Shown piece after piece: positions 1 to 7,569 of a stretch of DNA of 52,251 nucleotides. The translations under genes were made by a program, and so were the position numbers. The notes below the pieces were generated by a model, which made no database searches, was not told the DNA's origin, and worked only from the letters and a program-made list of their open reading frames with translations. Position 1 is the first letter of the stretch, and every line of letters starts with the position of its first letter. Source of the DNA: Methanocorpusculum sp. GTDB taxonomy: Archaea > Halobacteriota > Methanomicrobia > Methanomicrobiales > Methanocorpusculaceae. The stretch spans positions 1-52,251 of the forward strand of contig JAFQBW010000064.1 in NCBI GenBank assembly GCA_017399555.1, in the 5' to 3' direction.

Positions 1-51
1 AAGTGGTGAGTAATATTTTTTCCTGCTTTCATTCTCAATGATATACAAGAG

Positions 52-116
52 GAGAATTTCTAACAACCTCATAAGCAACACTATCGCGTTGCTTTGCGCG
101 GTTGTTAGAAATCCTC
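52..116. repeat. Short foldback element (copy A)
   Basis: Inverted arms 52-68 and 100-116 match at 16 of 17 positions and carry the word CTAACAACC/GGTTGTTAG. Inside lies a second hairpin, AGCAAC (74-79) with GTTGCT (88-93). It sits directly downstream of the minus-strand HepT gene, so it may also end that transcript. Positions 58-70 and 74-107 closely match the two ends of the larger element at 51707-51967, so this looks like an internally deleted copy of the same family. Confidence 0.7.
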
Positions 117-124
117 TCTCTTTT

Positions 125-463
125 TTAGAGCGTTTCTAAAAGAGCTTTCAGATTTTCGCGAAGCGGCGGGATGTCATGGATAAGCGTATTCCATGTGGCA
201 TTCAAATCTACTGTCGCATATCCGTGAGCAAGTTTGTCCCGCATACCGGTTATCTGCTTCCAGGGAATTTCCGGGTGCTCCTCTCGGATGTCGCCTGGAA
301 TCTGCTTTGCGGCTTCACCGATGATTTCCAGAGAACGGATTAAAGCATTCTGGAAAAACGGGCGGGAAAAGAATTCGTCGCGGGAGATTGCCGGAAGCTC
401 GCTTTCGATAATCTCAATCTGTTCGAGCATGTCTGCGAGGTAGATTGTTACATCATACTTCAT
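125..463 (-). CDS. HepT-like RNase toxin (DUF86), pair 1
   Basis: A 112-aa all-helical protein of the HepT/DUF86 family. The RX4HXY signature is R75, H80, Y82 (RDKLAHGY), which in HepT proteins forms the RNase site. Its start codon overlaps the stop of the nucleotidyltransferase gene upstream by 4 bp (ATGA), the usual MntA-HepT order. In this family the MntA partner neutralises HepT, by AMP addition near the tyrosine in characterised systems. Full length, no sign of damage. Toxin activity here is inferred from family and pairing. Confidence 0.85.
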   Translation of the reverse strand: MKYDVTIYLADMLEQIEIIESELPAISRDEFFSRPFFQNALIRSLEIIGEAAKQIPGDIREEHPEIPWKQITGMRDKLAHGYATVDLNATWNTLIHDIPPLRENLKALLETL

Positions 464-795
464 ACAGTCGCTTCTCCTCCTGCCTCAAACAGAATCATAT
501 CCGGCTCGACAAACGCAAAAAGCCGCGGCTTCATCCATTTCAGAGAGACAAAGTCCACATCGCGCCCGAAAAGCGTTTCTAAATACTCCACGAGTTCTGC
601 GGTCTGGAACAGCCCGGTATCCGCATCCTCACGGAAGAGATAGAGAACATCCACATCACTCTCCGGCGTGTCTTCTCCGCGGGCGACAGAGCCGAAGATG
701 CCGATTTTCTCTATGGCAAAGCGTACGCTGATTTCGGGAAGACTTGCCTGGAGTTTGGCTATGACGTCCTCTTTGATACTTTCGTACGCCTGCAT
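460..795 (-). CDS. MntA-like minimal nucleotidyltransferase, pair 1
   Basis: A polymerase-beta-like nucleotidyltransferase of 111 aa, the antitoxin partner of the HepT gene that it overlaps by 4 bp. The motif GSVARG (35-40) is followed by D47 and D49, with a third acidic residue at D81, so the three metal-binding carboxylates are present. An in-frame extension to 918 exists but adds about 41 residues lacking family similarity; the ATG at 795 gives the usual family length. It probably adds AMP to HepT or otherwise blocks it. No substrate evidence beyond family. Confidence 0.82.
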   Translation of the reverse strand: MQAYESIKEDVIAKLQASLPEISVRFAIEKIGIFGSVARGEDTPESDVDVLYLFREDADTGLFQTAELVEYLETLFGRDVDFVSLKWMKPRLFAFVEPDMILFEAGGEATV

Positions 796-968
796 ATCTG
801 ATAGTATTTTTGCGGGAGATGATATGATTGTTTTGGTGATGCCAAACCCACGCGCACGAAACCTCCGCATCAACCTTTCAAAAAAGTTCAGAATGAGATA
901 TATTCTGCACAATCGCATATATTTCTTTCCCGCACCAAATCTTCACAGAGCGAACACAAATAAATACG

Positions 969-1670
969 ATGAAAAACACTGTTACCTGTATGAAGAAAAT
1001 CTTAGTGCTCGCCGCAGCCCTGTGCTTGGCGCTCTGCGTCTTTGGTGCAGGCTGTGTCGACAATGACGAACCCTCCGGCGGGGGAGGCGCTTCTTCGGGT
1101 GAAGAGCTTGACGTAAAAGTCGGCGACAGCTTCACCATTGGAACGTACAACGGCAAAGCCCTCGAATGGGACGTCCTTGCCGTAGACAAGAAAAACGAAA
1201 AGGCTCTTTTAATCACAAAGGATTGTATCGGCTACGTCAGATTCCACGACACTCAGCCGCCGGAAGACTTGACCTGGGAGACCAGTACCCTTCGTGCATG
1301 GCTTGCCGGAGAGTTTGCTGATGCGGCATTTTCCAACGCAGAAAAAGCAGACATTCTCACCGTGGTAAACAGCAACCCGCCAAACTCTGAAAACGGAGTT
1401 TTTGCAGGAGACAGCACGGAAGATACGGTCTTTGTATTAAGCGAATCCGAGATGCGTCAGTACTATCCAAACCCTGAGGATATGGCTGCCTTCTACAACG
1501 GAGAAGGAGTATCCTACTGGACCAGAACTCCGGGAGATAATCAGCAGGGATACATCTGTACATACTCAGGCGGCGGAGACCTCTACATGACCGGAAACTT
1601 CGCAATCAGCGACGCAGTCTGTGTACGTCCTGCCTTCTGGCTTGACCTCTCAGCAGACGAGGAAGAATAA
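969..1670 (+). CDS. DUF6273-type lipoprotein
   Basis: A 233-aa secreted lipoprotein. A hydrophobic signal segment ends in the lipobox FGAGC (C29), followed by an acidic/Gly-rich linker (about 30-50) and a globular domain with DUF6273 hallmarks: WDVLAV, ITKDCI, a TWETSTLRAWL stretch, then SYWTRTPG and a final VRPAFWLDL. Such domains resemble formylglycine-enzyme/C-type-lectin folds and have no settled function. ATG at 990 is an equally good start and gives a more typical MKK- signal peptide. TATA-like CATATATTT lies near 917-925. A decayed relative is at 4444-4590. Confidence 0.75.
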   Translation: MKNTVTCMKKILVLAAALCLALCVFGAGCVDNDEPSGGGGASSGEELDVKVGDSFTIGTYNGKALEWDVLAVDKKNEKALLITKDCIGYVRFHDTQPPEDLTWETSTLRAWLAGEFADAAFSNAEKADILTVVNSNPPNSENGVFAGDSTEDTVFVLSESEMRQYYPNPEDMAAFYNGEGVSYWTRTPGDNQQGYICTYSGGGDLYMTGNFAISDAVCVRPAFWLDLSADEEE

Positions 1671-1686
1671 CCCTCTCTTTTTTCCC

Positions 1687-2055
1687 TCACTCCGCAAGAA
1701 CCCGCTCAAGCTCCTCCTTATATGCCAGAAGCTCCTCTTTTGACTTGCCCGCAAAGACCACCTGCGGACGCGAGAGAAGCGCATGCATCTGCTCAAAGCG
1801 GACAGCCTCATCCTCTGCCATCTTTGCCGCAGTCTCCGCATGCAGCGCACGCCCGCAGGACGAACAGAACCGGGCATCTTTCACCGTCAGCGAACCGCAG
1901 ACAGGACATGCCCCTGCCCCGGCAAACGCAGAAATCGCATCCCGCATAAAGTCAGTTGCCTTTATTTCGCGCGCTTCTGCCCGTCTCTCAACCTCATCAT
2001 ACATATCCTGATTCATCCGAAACGTAACCTGCGTCGTTATTACTTTAAATCCCAT
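1687..2055 (-). CDS. Ribbon-helix-helix protein with zinc ribbon
   Basis: A 122-aa protein starting at ATG 2055. Residues about 5-45 (TQVTFRMNQDMYDEVERR and following) look like a ribbon-helix-helix DNA-binding unit. Then comes a CPVCG...FCSSCG zinc ribbon (about 52-70) and a charged helical tail. The longer frame to 2124 is rejected because the TATA-like element (about 2078-2086) falls about 25 bp upstream of 2055, suggesting a leaderless transcript. It is divergent from the ATPase gene at 2159 and probably regulates the shared promoter. Function inferred. Confidence 0.6.
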   Translation of the reverse strand: MGFKVITTQVTFRMNQDMYDEVERRAEAREIKATDFMRDAISAFAGAGACPVCGSLTVKDARFCSSCGRALHAETAAKMAEDEAVRFEQMHALLSRPQVVFAGKSKEELLAYKEELERVLAE

Positions 2056-2056
2056 G

Positions 2057-2086
2057 CATATATTATCTGTTTTCCAACATATATTA
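2057..2086. promoter_or_regulatory. Tandem CATATATTA sites between divergent genes
   Basis: The nonamer CATATATTA occurs at 2057-2065 and 2078-2086, 21 bp apart, which is two helical turns. The second copy is placed as TATA box for the minus-strand gene; the pair could also be an operator for its ribbon-helix-helix product. A separate TATA-like run near 2130 serves the plus-strand gene. Operator role is inference. Confidence 0.4.
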
Positions 2087-2158
2087 ACTTTACATTCTGC
2101 GCAGTTTTCGTTAACGCACTCCAAACATACTTAAATTTAAAGTTACATAAAGTCATTC

Positions 2159-3832
2159 ATGCAAATTATTGCTGAAGACAAAACCAACATCGAAGACCTC
2201 AAACTCGAGGCATTCTTCGGTCCTGTATCGAATGTCGAACCAATCGAACTTCCGCCTCCCCCCGAAACGGAATCCGCACTCCCCATCACCGTCCCTCTGG
2301 GTTCCACATCCAGAGTCCTGCTTGAATCCGCAAACTCCGCAATCCGCGCCTACAACCGCAGAAACGGCGAATCCGTCTTCTTCCGGGACAGCAGACTCGT
2401 TGAAGTAATCAAAGACAAAAGCGGAAAACCGCAGATTCGAGAGCTTACCGCAGACCGCATGCTCTCCATCCTTACCAGAAACGCCTACTGGGAAGACCAC
2501 CAGACCGAAAAAGACATCAGACTCTCCATCTCCCACGCCCGCGTAGTACTCACCTCCCTGCCCGCAGAACTGCCTGACATCCGCGAACTTGCCGGACTCT
2601 ACACCGGCGTTCTCATGACTGAGAACGGAATTACTGCCGAGCCGGGATACCACGAAGAGACAGGACTCTACCTCACCAACGGCTACCCCGTCCCTGCCGT
2701 GCCGGAGAATCCGTCTGCGGATGACATCCGGCAGGCCCGCGCCCTCTTCGAAAACCTCTTCGGAGAGTTCCGCTTCTCGTCCGTCACGGACTTCGAAAAC
2801 ACCGTACTTGCCGTCCTCACCCTCGTCTGCCGCCGCATGATCGAAGGCCCTGTCCCCATCTGGGTTGTGGACAAAAACGTCTCCGGCGCCGGAGGAACGC
2901 TGCTCTGCCAGACCGTTGGAACTGCAGCCCTCGGTGTCATCCCGCAACCCAACAGAACAACCGCATCGCCTGAGGAGATGGAAAAGCAAATCACCTCCGC
3001 GATTATCGCGGGCAGACCGTTTGTCATCCTCGACAACGCATCCCGCGGCACAAACTGGGCACCGGACATTCTGCTGACCGCAACGTCCGGCACAGGACAC
3101 GTCGAGGTCAGGCGTCTTGGAAGTTATGACACCGTATCATGCGAAAAGCCCATGACCTTCGCCGTCAACGGAATTAATCTGGACTGCCGGGCAGACGTCT
3201 CCCGCAGAGTGTACAAGACGCGGCTTTCCACCTCCCGCGCTCTGGCAGATGAAGCGCCCTTTAAGCGTTCCAAGTCCGAGCTTCTTGCATTCGCCGAAGC
3301 AGTGCATCCGGAAATTGTCTGGGCGGCAGGAGTGTTTTATGCCGCATGGAAAGCCGCGGGATGTCCAGCGCCAAAGCCGTGCGAGGGAAACATCTCCGAG
3401 TACGACACCTGGTACACCCTCTGCGGGGGCTGCATGACCGCTGCCGGATACACGGAGTTCCTGTCCAACCTGCGCGAGCTTCAGACCGGAGACAACGGAT
3501 TCGACGAAGACGGAAAGGCAGTAATCGAACTGCTTGCCGCACGCTTCAAAGACGAGCTGTTCTCCCCAAAAGCTCTGCAGAAGATGCTTGTCGAAGAAGG
3601 GCAGATGCGAAGAACCGGGAACGGATATGACGGACTGCTGAACTATGCACCGGACAGGCTTGTGCAGTCTGCGGTATCCGGAACGCTTACCACGCAGTCT
3701 GTCGGGCTTTGGATGAAGGAGTATGTGGATGTGAAGTTTGCCGGATGCCCCAAGTATCTGCAAAAGATGAAGCAGCCTGAGGGTAACCGGTATCAGATTC
3801 GAGAGGTGATTCCCCAGAGTACGCTTAGCTGA
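2159..3832 (+). CDS. Orphan SF3/primase-type ATPase, Walker A lysine missing
   Basis: A 557-aa protein resembling the helicase half of plasmid and virus primase-helicases. A GYHEETGLYL motif (163-172) precedes an AAA+-like core: P-loop-like VSGAGGTL (241-248), Walker-B-like VILDN (289-293), and an arginine-finger-like DVSRR (346-350). The lysine expected at 246 is glycine, so ATP hydrolysis is doubtful. The C-terminal third (about 360-557) is alpha-helical with no recognised domain. No replication gene lies beside it, so it may be a domesticated remnant of an integrated element. The gene is intact and GC-rich like its chromosomal neighbours. Confidence 0.5.
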   Translation: MQIIAEDKTNIEDLKLEAFFGPVSNVEPIELPPPPETESALPITVPLGSTSRVLLESANSAIRAYNRRNGESVFFRDSRLVEVIKDKSGKPQIRELTADRMLSILTRNAYWEDHQTEKDIRLSISHARVVLTSLPAELPDIRELAGLYTGVLMTENGITAEPGYHEETGLYLTNGYPVPAVPENPSADDIRQARALFENLFGEFRFSSVTDFENTVLAVLTLVCRRMIEGPVPIWVVDKNVSGAGGTLLCQTVGTAALGVIPQPNRTTASPEEMEKQITSAIIAGRPFVILDNASRGTNWAPDILLTATSGTGHVEVRRLGSYDTVSCEKPMTFAVNGINLDCRADVSRRVYKTRLSTSRALADEAPFKRSKSELLAFAEAVHPEIVWAAGVFYAAWKAAGCPAPKPCEGNISEYDTWYTLCGGCMTAAGYTEFLSNLRELQTGDNGFDEDGKAVIELLAARFKDELFSPKALQKMLVEEGQMRRTGNGYDGLLNYAPDRLVQSAVSGTLTTQSVGLWMKEYVDVKFAGCPKYLQKMKQPEGNRYQIREVIPQSTLS

Positions 3833-3837
3833 GCGTT

Positions 3838-4443
3838 TTTTGGAATTTGGATGTTTCTTCATCTCCCTGCATAGTTGAGAGAGAGGTATGCAGGGATTTT
3901 GCAGTCATTTCTGGTTTGTTTTTTCATTTTGAACTCGTATGGAGGTTTTGCATACTCTGGATACTTTTTTTGTCTGCTTTGGCTCTGTACTGTTGGAACG
4001 GGTGTTTTCTATTTTGGATATTTTTTCTGTCCAGAGTATGCATATCCTCCATTCTGCCGTTATTTGTGAAATGAAACGATATAAGCCTGCAAAATTTATG
4101 GACAGTCTGCATAGTGTACGGAAAAAAGAATGTGATGGTTTCATCGAAGTGGAAGGAATGGTATATTGTTGCGCTGCCTTCTTTTCATTCTCCTCAGCGC
4201 AACAAACATGATTTGATTTATTGGACCTATTTCCTGGCTGGAGAGAGTCATCCTCAAACCCTGCTCCAGATTAATAATACCCGTTGTTAATATAAAAAAT
4301 TACCCCGCGCAAGCCAATATCGCAGAAATTATCGGGAAAAGTGAGAATAGAATATATTACATCACAATGTTATATAAAATTTACCCGGAGGTATAATTCA
4401 CAGCGGGAATAATATTATATACTATCTGTGCAATAGAATCCTG
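3838..4443. other. Gene-poor AT-rich region with imperfect foldback
   Basis: No convincing gene. An inverted repeat of 22 bp (3940-3961 with 4030-4051, 20 matches) centres on GCATACTCTGGA. Weaker matching continues outward (ATTTTGCAG near 3895, its complement near 4090), giving a foldback of about 220 bp. Open frames here have no initiation signal or family resemblance. The right part (4270-4443) is very AT-rich and looks like the remains of a promoter for the broken gene that follows. Confidence 0.5.
3940..4051. repeat. Inverted repeat around GCATACTCTGGA
   Basis: Arms 3940-3961 and 4030-4051 match at 20 of 22 positions with 68 bp between them. No transposase, terminal direct repeat or T-run was found. 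It may be a degraded foldback element. Confidence 0.6.
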
Positions 4444-4590
4444 TATGAAGAAAACACTGTTACCTGCCCGGGGTTAATGGGGCAGAAAAGACAGTGTCCC
4501 TCCGCTGGAGTTCCAGTGAGGGGGGGACTTCTTCTAGTGAAGAGTCCCCGGTAAATCGGTGACACCTTCACGCTTTGGAATATCTCGGTG
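4444..4590 (+). pseudogene. Decayed DUF6273 lipoprotein fragment
   Basis: ATGAAGAAAACACTGTTACC at 4444 repeats the start of the lipoprotein gene at 969, and the segment around 4525-4580 aligns well with positions about 1078-1152 of that gene (shared words CTTCTTC, GTGAAGAG, TCGG.GACA.CTTCAC, TTGGAA). An in-frame stop falls soon after the start, the signal peptide region is lost, and nothing after about 4590 is clearly related. This is direct sequence evidence for a dead copy, or a dead paralogue. Confidence 0.6.
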
Positions 4591-4674
4591 AATTCCTGAA
4601 TGAAGCAACTCGCGGCCGAAAAGGCGGCTTCCAAAAGTATTCACTGCAAAATAAAACGCATGAGGTGAAAACAC

Positions 4675-5253
4675 ATGACATTACCAATCGCAGAAAACGT
4701 AAAGCAGTCATTCGAATACGCCAAGGGCACGCTTTTTGGAAAGTGGGTTGACTGGCTTATCCTGATTGTCCTTACTATCATCCCGGTAGTCAACTTCATT
4801 GGTATCGGCAGATACCTGAAAATCTTCCGCGGTGAAGACCCAAGCATGGACGACATCGGAAAATGCTTCATGGACGGTCTCTTCGTCTTCGTAATCGGCT
4901 TCATCTATCTCATCATCCCCATGATTGTCGCAGTCATATTTGCCATCATCCCGATTATCGGATGGATAATTGACCTCGTAATCATGGTCGCAGCAGCCGC
5001 CCTCCTCATCCCGGCAGTCTACAACTTCGCCAACAAAGGATTCGGAGCTGCATTCGCAATCAAGGAAAGCATTGCAGAGATTAAGCAGATGGGCGTTGGA
5101 GCATACCTTATCTCCATTGTCGTCTTCATGCTCCTCTTCCTTGTAATCGCACTCTTAAACATCATCCCGGTAATTGGAACCATTCTTGGCTTCATTGTCA
5201 TGCCGTTCCTCCTTATCATGGGATTCAAGTACATCGCAAACCTGCTTGCATAA
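4675..5253 (+). CDS. DUF4013 membrane protein
   Basis: A 192-aa polytopic membrane protein with the DUF4013 pattern: an N-terminal amphipathic stretch, then paired hydrophobic segments (about 24-46, 68-100, 100-125, 140-192) separated by Gly/Pro-rich turns such as IIPVVNFIGIGRYLK and IIPVIGTILGF. GAGGTG lies 9 bp before the ATG and acts as a ribosome binding site. First of three co-directional envelope-related genes (4675-6770), spaced 15 and 62 bp apart. Its function is unknown. Confidence 0.75.
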   Translation: MTLPIAENVKQSFEYAKGTLFGKWVDWLILIVLTIIPVVNFIGIGRYLKIFRGEDPSMDDIGKCFMDGLFVFVIGFIYLIIPMIVAVIFAIIPIIGWIIDLVIMVAAAALLIPAVYNFANKGFGAAFAIKESIAEIKQMGVGAYLISIVVFMLLFLVIALLNIIPVIGTILGFIVMPFLLIMGFKYIANLLA

Positions 5254-5268
5254 ATTACACACACAATC

Positions 5269-5865
5269 ATGAACTGGAAAATCATTATCACGGGTATCTT
5301 CTGTGTTATCCTGATGGTCTTTTCCGCAGGATGCATTGACCTCCCGTTTGGAGGTTCAGAAGATGAGGGAGGACTTTCCTCCCTTGCCGCTCTTGCCGCT
5401 CTCTCCGGCGGAGAAATGAGCGAAGAAGATTTAGCTGTCTTCGCTGCCCTCATGGGCGGAGGCGGGGGCTTTGACCTCTCAGCCCTTGCCGGAATGTCCG
5501 GCGAAGACATGAGCGAAGAAGACTTGGCTGCCTTCTCTGCCTTAATGGGCGGAGGAGGCATGGGCGGATTTGATATGTCAGCCTTGATGGCCATGTCCGG
5601 TGAAGAAATGAGCGAAGAAGACATGGCTGCCTTATCCGGCCTCATGGGTGGAGGAAGCGGTTATGACATGTCTGCACTCGCAGGTTCGATGAACACCAAC
5701 CCAAGCGAAGATGGCTTTTCATATCTTGAAAACTACGGAGCTAGCAGTTCCGGAAGCGAAGATATCATGGCTATGATGGAAAGTCTTGGAGTGGACTTAA
5801 ACGAGAACGCCGGAAATGAGGCAGCAGAACTTGCATACCTCATGTCCTTTATCGGCGCAATGTAA
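5269..5865 (+). CDS. Lipoprotein with three MSEED/Gly repeats
   Basis: A 198-aa lipoprotein: signal segment 1-21 and lipobox FSAGC (C22). Residues about 35-133 hold three repeats of about 32 residues, each with SALA/SSLA, MSGE.MSEED and LMGGGG, very acidic and low in complexity. A less repetitive tail (134-198) follows. It lies 15 bp after the DUF4013 gene and is probably co-transcribed. No domain of known function; a membrane-anchored spacer or metal-binding acidic surface is possible but unsupported. Confidence 0.7.
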   Translation: MNWKIIITGIFCVILMVFSAGCIDLPFGGSEDEGGLSSLAALAALSGGEMSEEDLAVFAALMGGGGGFDLSALAGMSGEDMSEEDLAAFSALMGGGGMGGFDMSALMAMSGEEMSEEDMAALSGLMGGGSGYDMSALAGSMNTNPSEDGFSYLENYGASSSGSEDIMAMMESLGVDLNENAGNEAAELAYLMSFIGAM

Positions 5866-5927
5866 AGCTTTCAGAACAAAAATGGACGGCAGGCATTAGC
5901 TTGCCGCAAACCACGAGGTGATACAAA

Positions 5928-6770
5928 ATGGGATTTCTCGACCGAGCCATCAGCCGCGGAATCAGCCGCGGAGTAAGCAACGCCATAGGGGATGCCGTAC
6001 AGCAGGCTATAGCACCCAAAGTAGAACGCGTTGCAAACAAGATGTCTGACGAAATCGACAAAGCAGCAGCATCCGCTGCAGAAGAGCGCGAAGCACAGCA
6101 GAAGCAGCGCGCTTCCACCGGCATGTTTGCAAACCTCCAGAAATCCGCAGAAAACTACGCAACCGAGATGTCCAAAAACATCAAAATCTGCCCCAACTGC
6201 GGAGAGTCATCTCCCAAAGAGAAAGACTTCTGTCCGCACTGCGGAACAAAACTGCCGGACAAAACAGCCGCTGACGGATATGTATGTACCGCCTGCGGAT
6301 TACAGAACACGGTAGGCACCAAGTTCTGTTCAGGATGCGGAGAAAAGCTTCCCGCAGCCGTCGAAGAAGAAGAGAACGCACGGCTTGCTGACGAAAAAGT
6401 CCTTGGCGAAGACTGGGACACCTACCTTGCCCCGTATCCGAAGTGGCAGAATGGAGGTTCCGGCTTTGACATCGAACAGATAGGAGAGGACAACGGACAT
6501 CCGATGTACGAGTTCCGTGCAACCGGTGTCGGCAGAAACGACCTTCTGGACTACAAGGAACTCTTAAAGCAGAACGGCTTTGCCCGCCCGCCGGGATGGA
6601 GCAGTGATGAGGAACTCTACAAAGTAATCGACGGAGTAAGCTACAGTGTCAATTCCACTGAGCCGTTCCCGTGCGAGCCGGGGCATCTTCAGCTCTGCTT
6701 CCATGTCCGTGAATTCAAGCCGCCGGAGCAAAAGAAGGCAGGAGGGCTGTTTGGCGGATTGTTCAAGTAA
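5928..6770 (+). CDS. Double zinc-ribbon protein
   Basis: A 280-aa soluble protein. Residues 1-85 are helical and basic/acidic mixed (start MGFLDRAISRGIS). Two CxxC-x10-CxxC zinc ribbons follow: C88/C91/C102/C105 and C120/C123/C134/C137. A globular domain (about 155-265) is unrecognised, and the tail is GLFGGLFK. GAGGTGAT precedes the ATG. The N-terminal helix and C-terminal Gly-Leu-Phe repeat could bind a membrane or the DUF4013 partner upstream, which is inference from gene order. Confidence 0.65.
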   Translation: MGFLDRAISRGISRGVSNAIGDAVQQAIAPKVERVANKMSDEIDKAAASAAEEREAQQKQRASTGMFANLQKSAENYATEMSKNIKICPNCGESSPKEKDFCPHCGTKLPDKTAADGYVCTACGLQNTVGTKFCSGCGEKLPAAVEEEENARLADEKVLGEDWDTYLAPYPKWQNGGSGFDIEQIGEDNGHPMYEFRATGVGRNDLLDYKELLKQNGFARPPGWSSDEELYKVIDGVSYSVNSTEPFPCEPGHLQLCFHVREFKPPEQKKAGGLFGGLFK

Positions 6771-6870
6771 AAACCCTCAGTTATTCCAATAGGCATGAAT
6801 CACCCTCAAATATCCATACAATACCACACCACTCTTTTTGGATGGAAACCATCCAACCCCTTCTAAATAT

Positions 6871-7203
6871 TTAATCTGATAAAAGAGCTTCAATCTGTTT
6901 TTGCAGAACAGGAATTGTCTCTGTTGCCAGTTCCCAGAGATACTGGATATCTATTGAAAAGTAGCTGTGAATCAGTTTGTCACGAAATCCTGCCATCCCG
7001 CGCCATGCAATATCAGGATGCTGGTCACGGAACTCTTGCGGAATATGCTTTGCTGCCTCACCGATAATCTCAAAACTGCGGGACATAGCATTTAGAAAAA
7101 TAACATTCTCTTTCAATCCTTCACACGTGGTCTGTGCAGAAATCTCCTGGATTACTTTCGTCTGTTCGAGAATGTGGGTAAGGAAAATGGATATATCTTT
7201 CAT
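6871..7203 (-). CDS. HepT-like RNase toxin (DUF86), pair 2
   Basis: A 110-aa HepT protein with R74, H79, Y81 in RDKLIHSY. Clearly homologous to the copy at 125-463 (shared SFEIIGEAAK, IPQEFR/IPGDIR, HPDIAW/HPEIPW) but well diverged, so not a recent duplication. It overlaps the nucleotidyltransferase gene by 4 bp. Same predicted role as pair 1. Confidence 0.85.
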   Translation of the reverse strand: MKDISIFLTHILEQTKVIQEISAQTTCEGLKENVIFLNAMSRSFEIIGEAAKHIPQEFRDQHPDIAWRGMAGFRDKLIHSYFSIDIQYLWELATETIPVLQKQIEALLSD

Positions 7204-7523
7204 GCTTTTGCCGGATTACACGGAATACTGTCCGATACAATAAAGGGTTTCAGTTTTGGATGAATGCTCCTTTCAGTAAGCAGGTCAACCTTTCGTCCGA
7301 AAAGCACCTCTAAGAAATCACTCAGACTCAGGAAGTTCATGTATTTATCATATTCAGGGGAAAAGGAAACAACAAAATCAATATCGCTTTCTGCCGTATC
7401 TTCTCCGCGGGCAACAGAACCAAAGAGACTGATTGTCTCAACGCCGAATGTGTCTACGATCTCCGGCATCCGCTCATGAAGAGTAAGCAGGACGGCGGAT
7501 TTGATACTCGTATACTCGGACAT
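7200..7523 (-). CDS. MntA-like minimal nucleotidyltransferase, pair 2
   Basis: A 107-aa nucleotidyltransferase with GSVARG (35-40), D47, D49 and D80, the full catalytic set. It begins MSEYTSIKSAV and overlaps its HepT partner. It is the predicted antitoxin of pair 2. A MITE-like element begins 47 bp upstream of its start, so its promoter may lie in or near that insertion. Confidence 0.82.
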   Translation of the reverse strand: MSEYTSIKSAVLLTLHERMPEIVDTFGVETISLFGSVARGEDTAESDIDFVVSFSPEYDKYMNFLSLSDFLEVLFGRKVDLLTERSIHPKLKPFIVSDSIPCNPAKA

Positions 7524-7560
7524 TTCGTTATATTCTCATGGGTGCTGAATGGTATAAGTA

Positions 7561-7569
7561 TTTTGGCAT
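7561..7569 (+). repeat. Left target-site duplication of MITE
   Basis: TTTTGGCAT abuts the left terminal inverted repeat and recurs exactly at 8051-8059 against the right one: a 9-bp target duplication. The G that follows each copy is also identical. Confidence 0.75.

Noticed and set aside
2153-3100. Minus-strand frame of 315 codons opposite the ATPase gene
   Set aside because: Gly/Asp/Val-rich antisense translation without a recognisable fold, and it would cover the divergent promoter.
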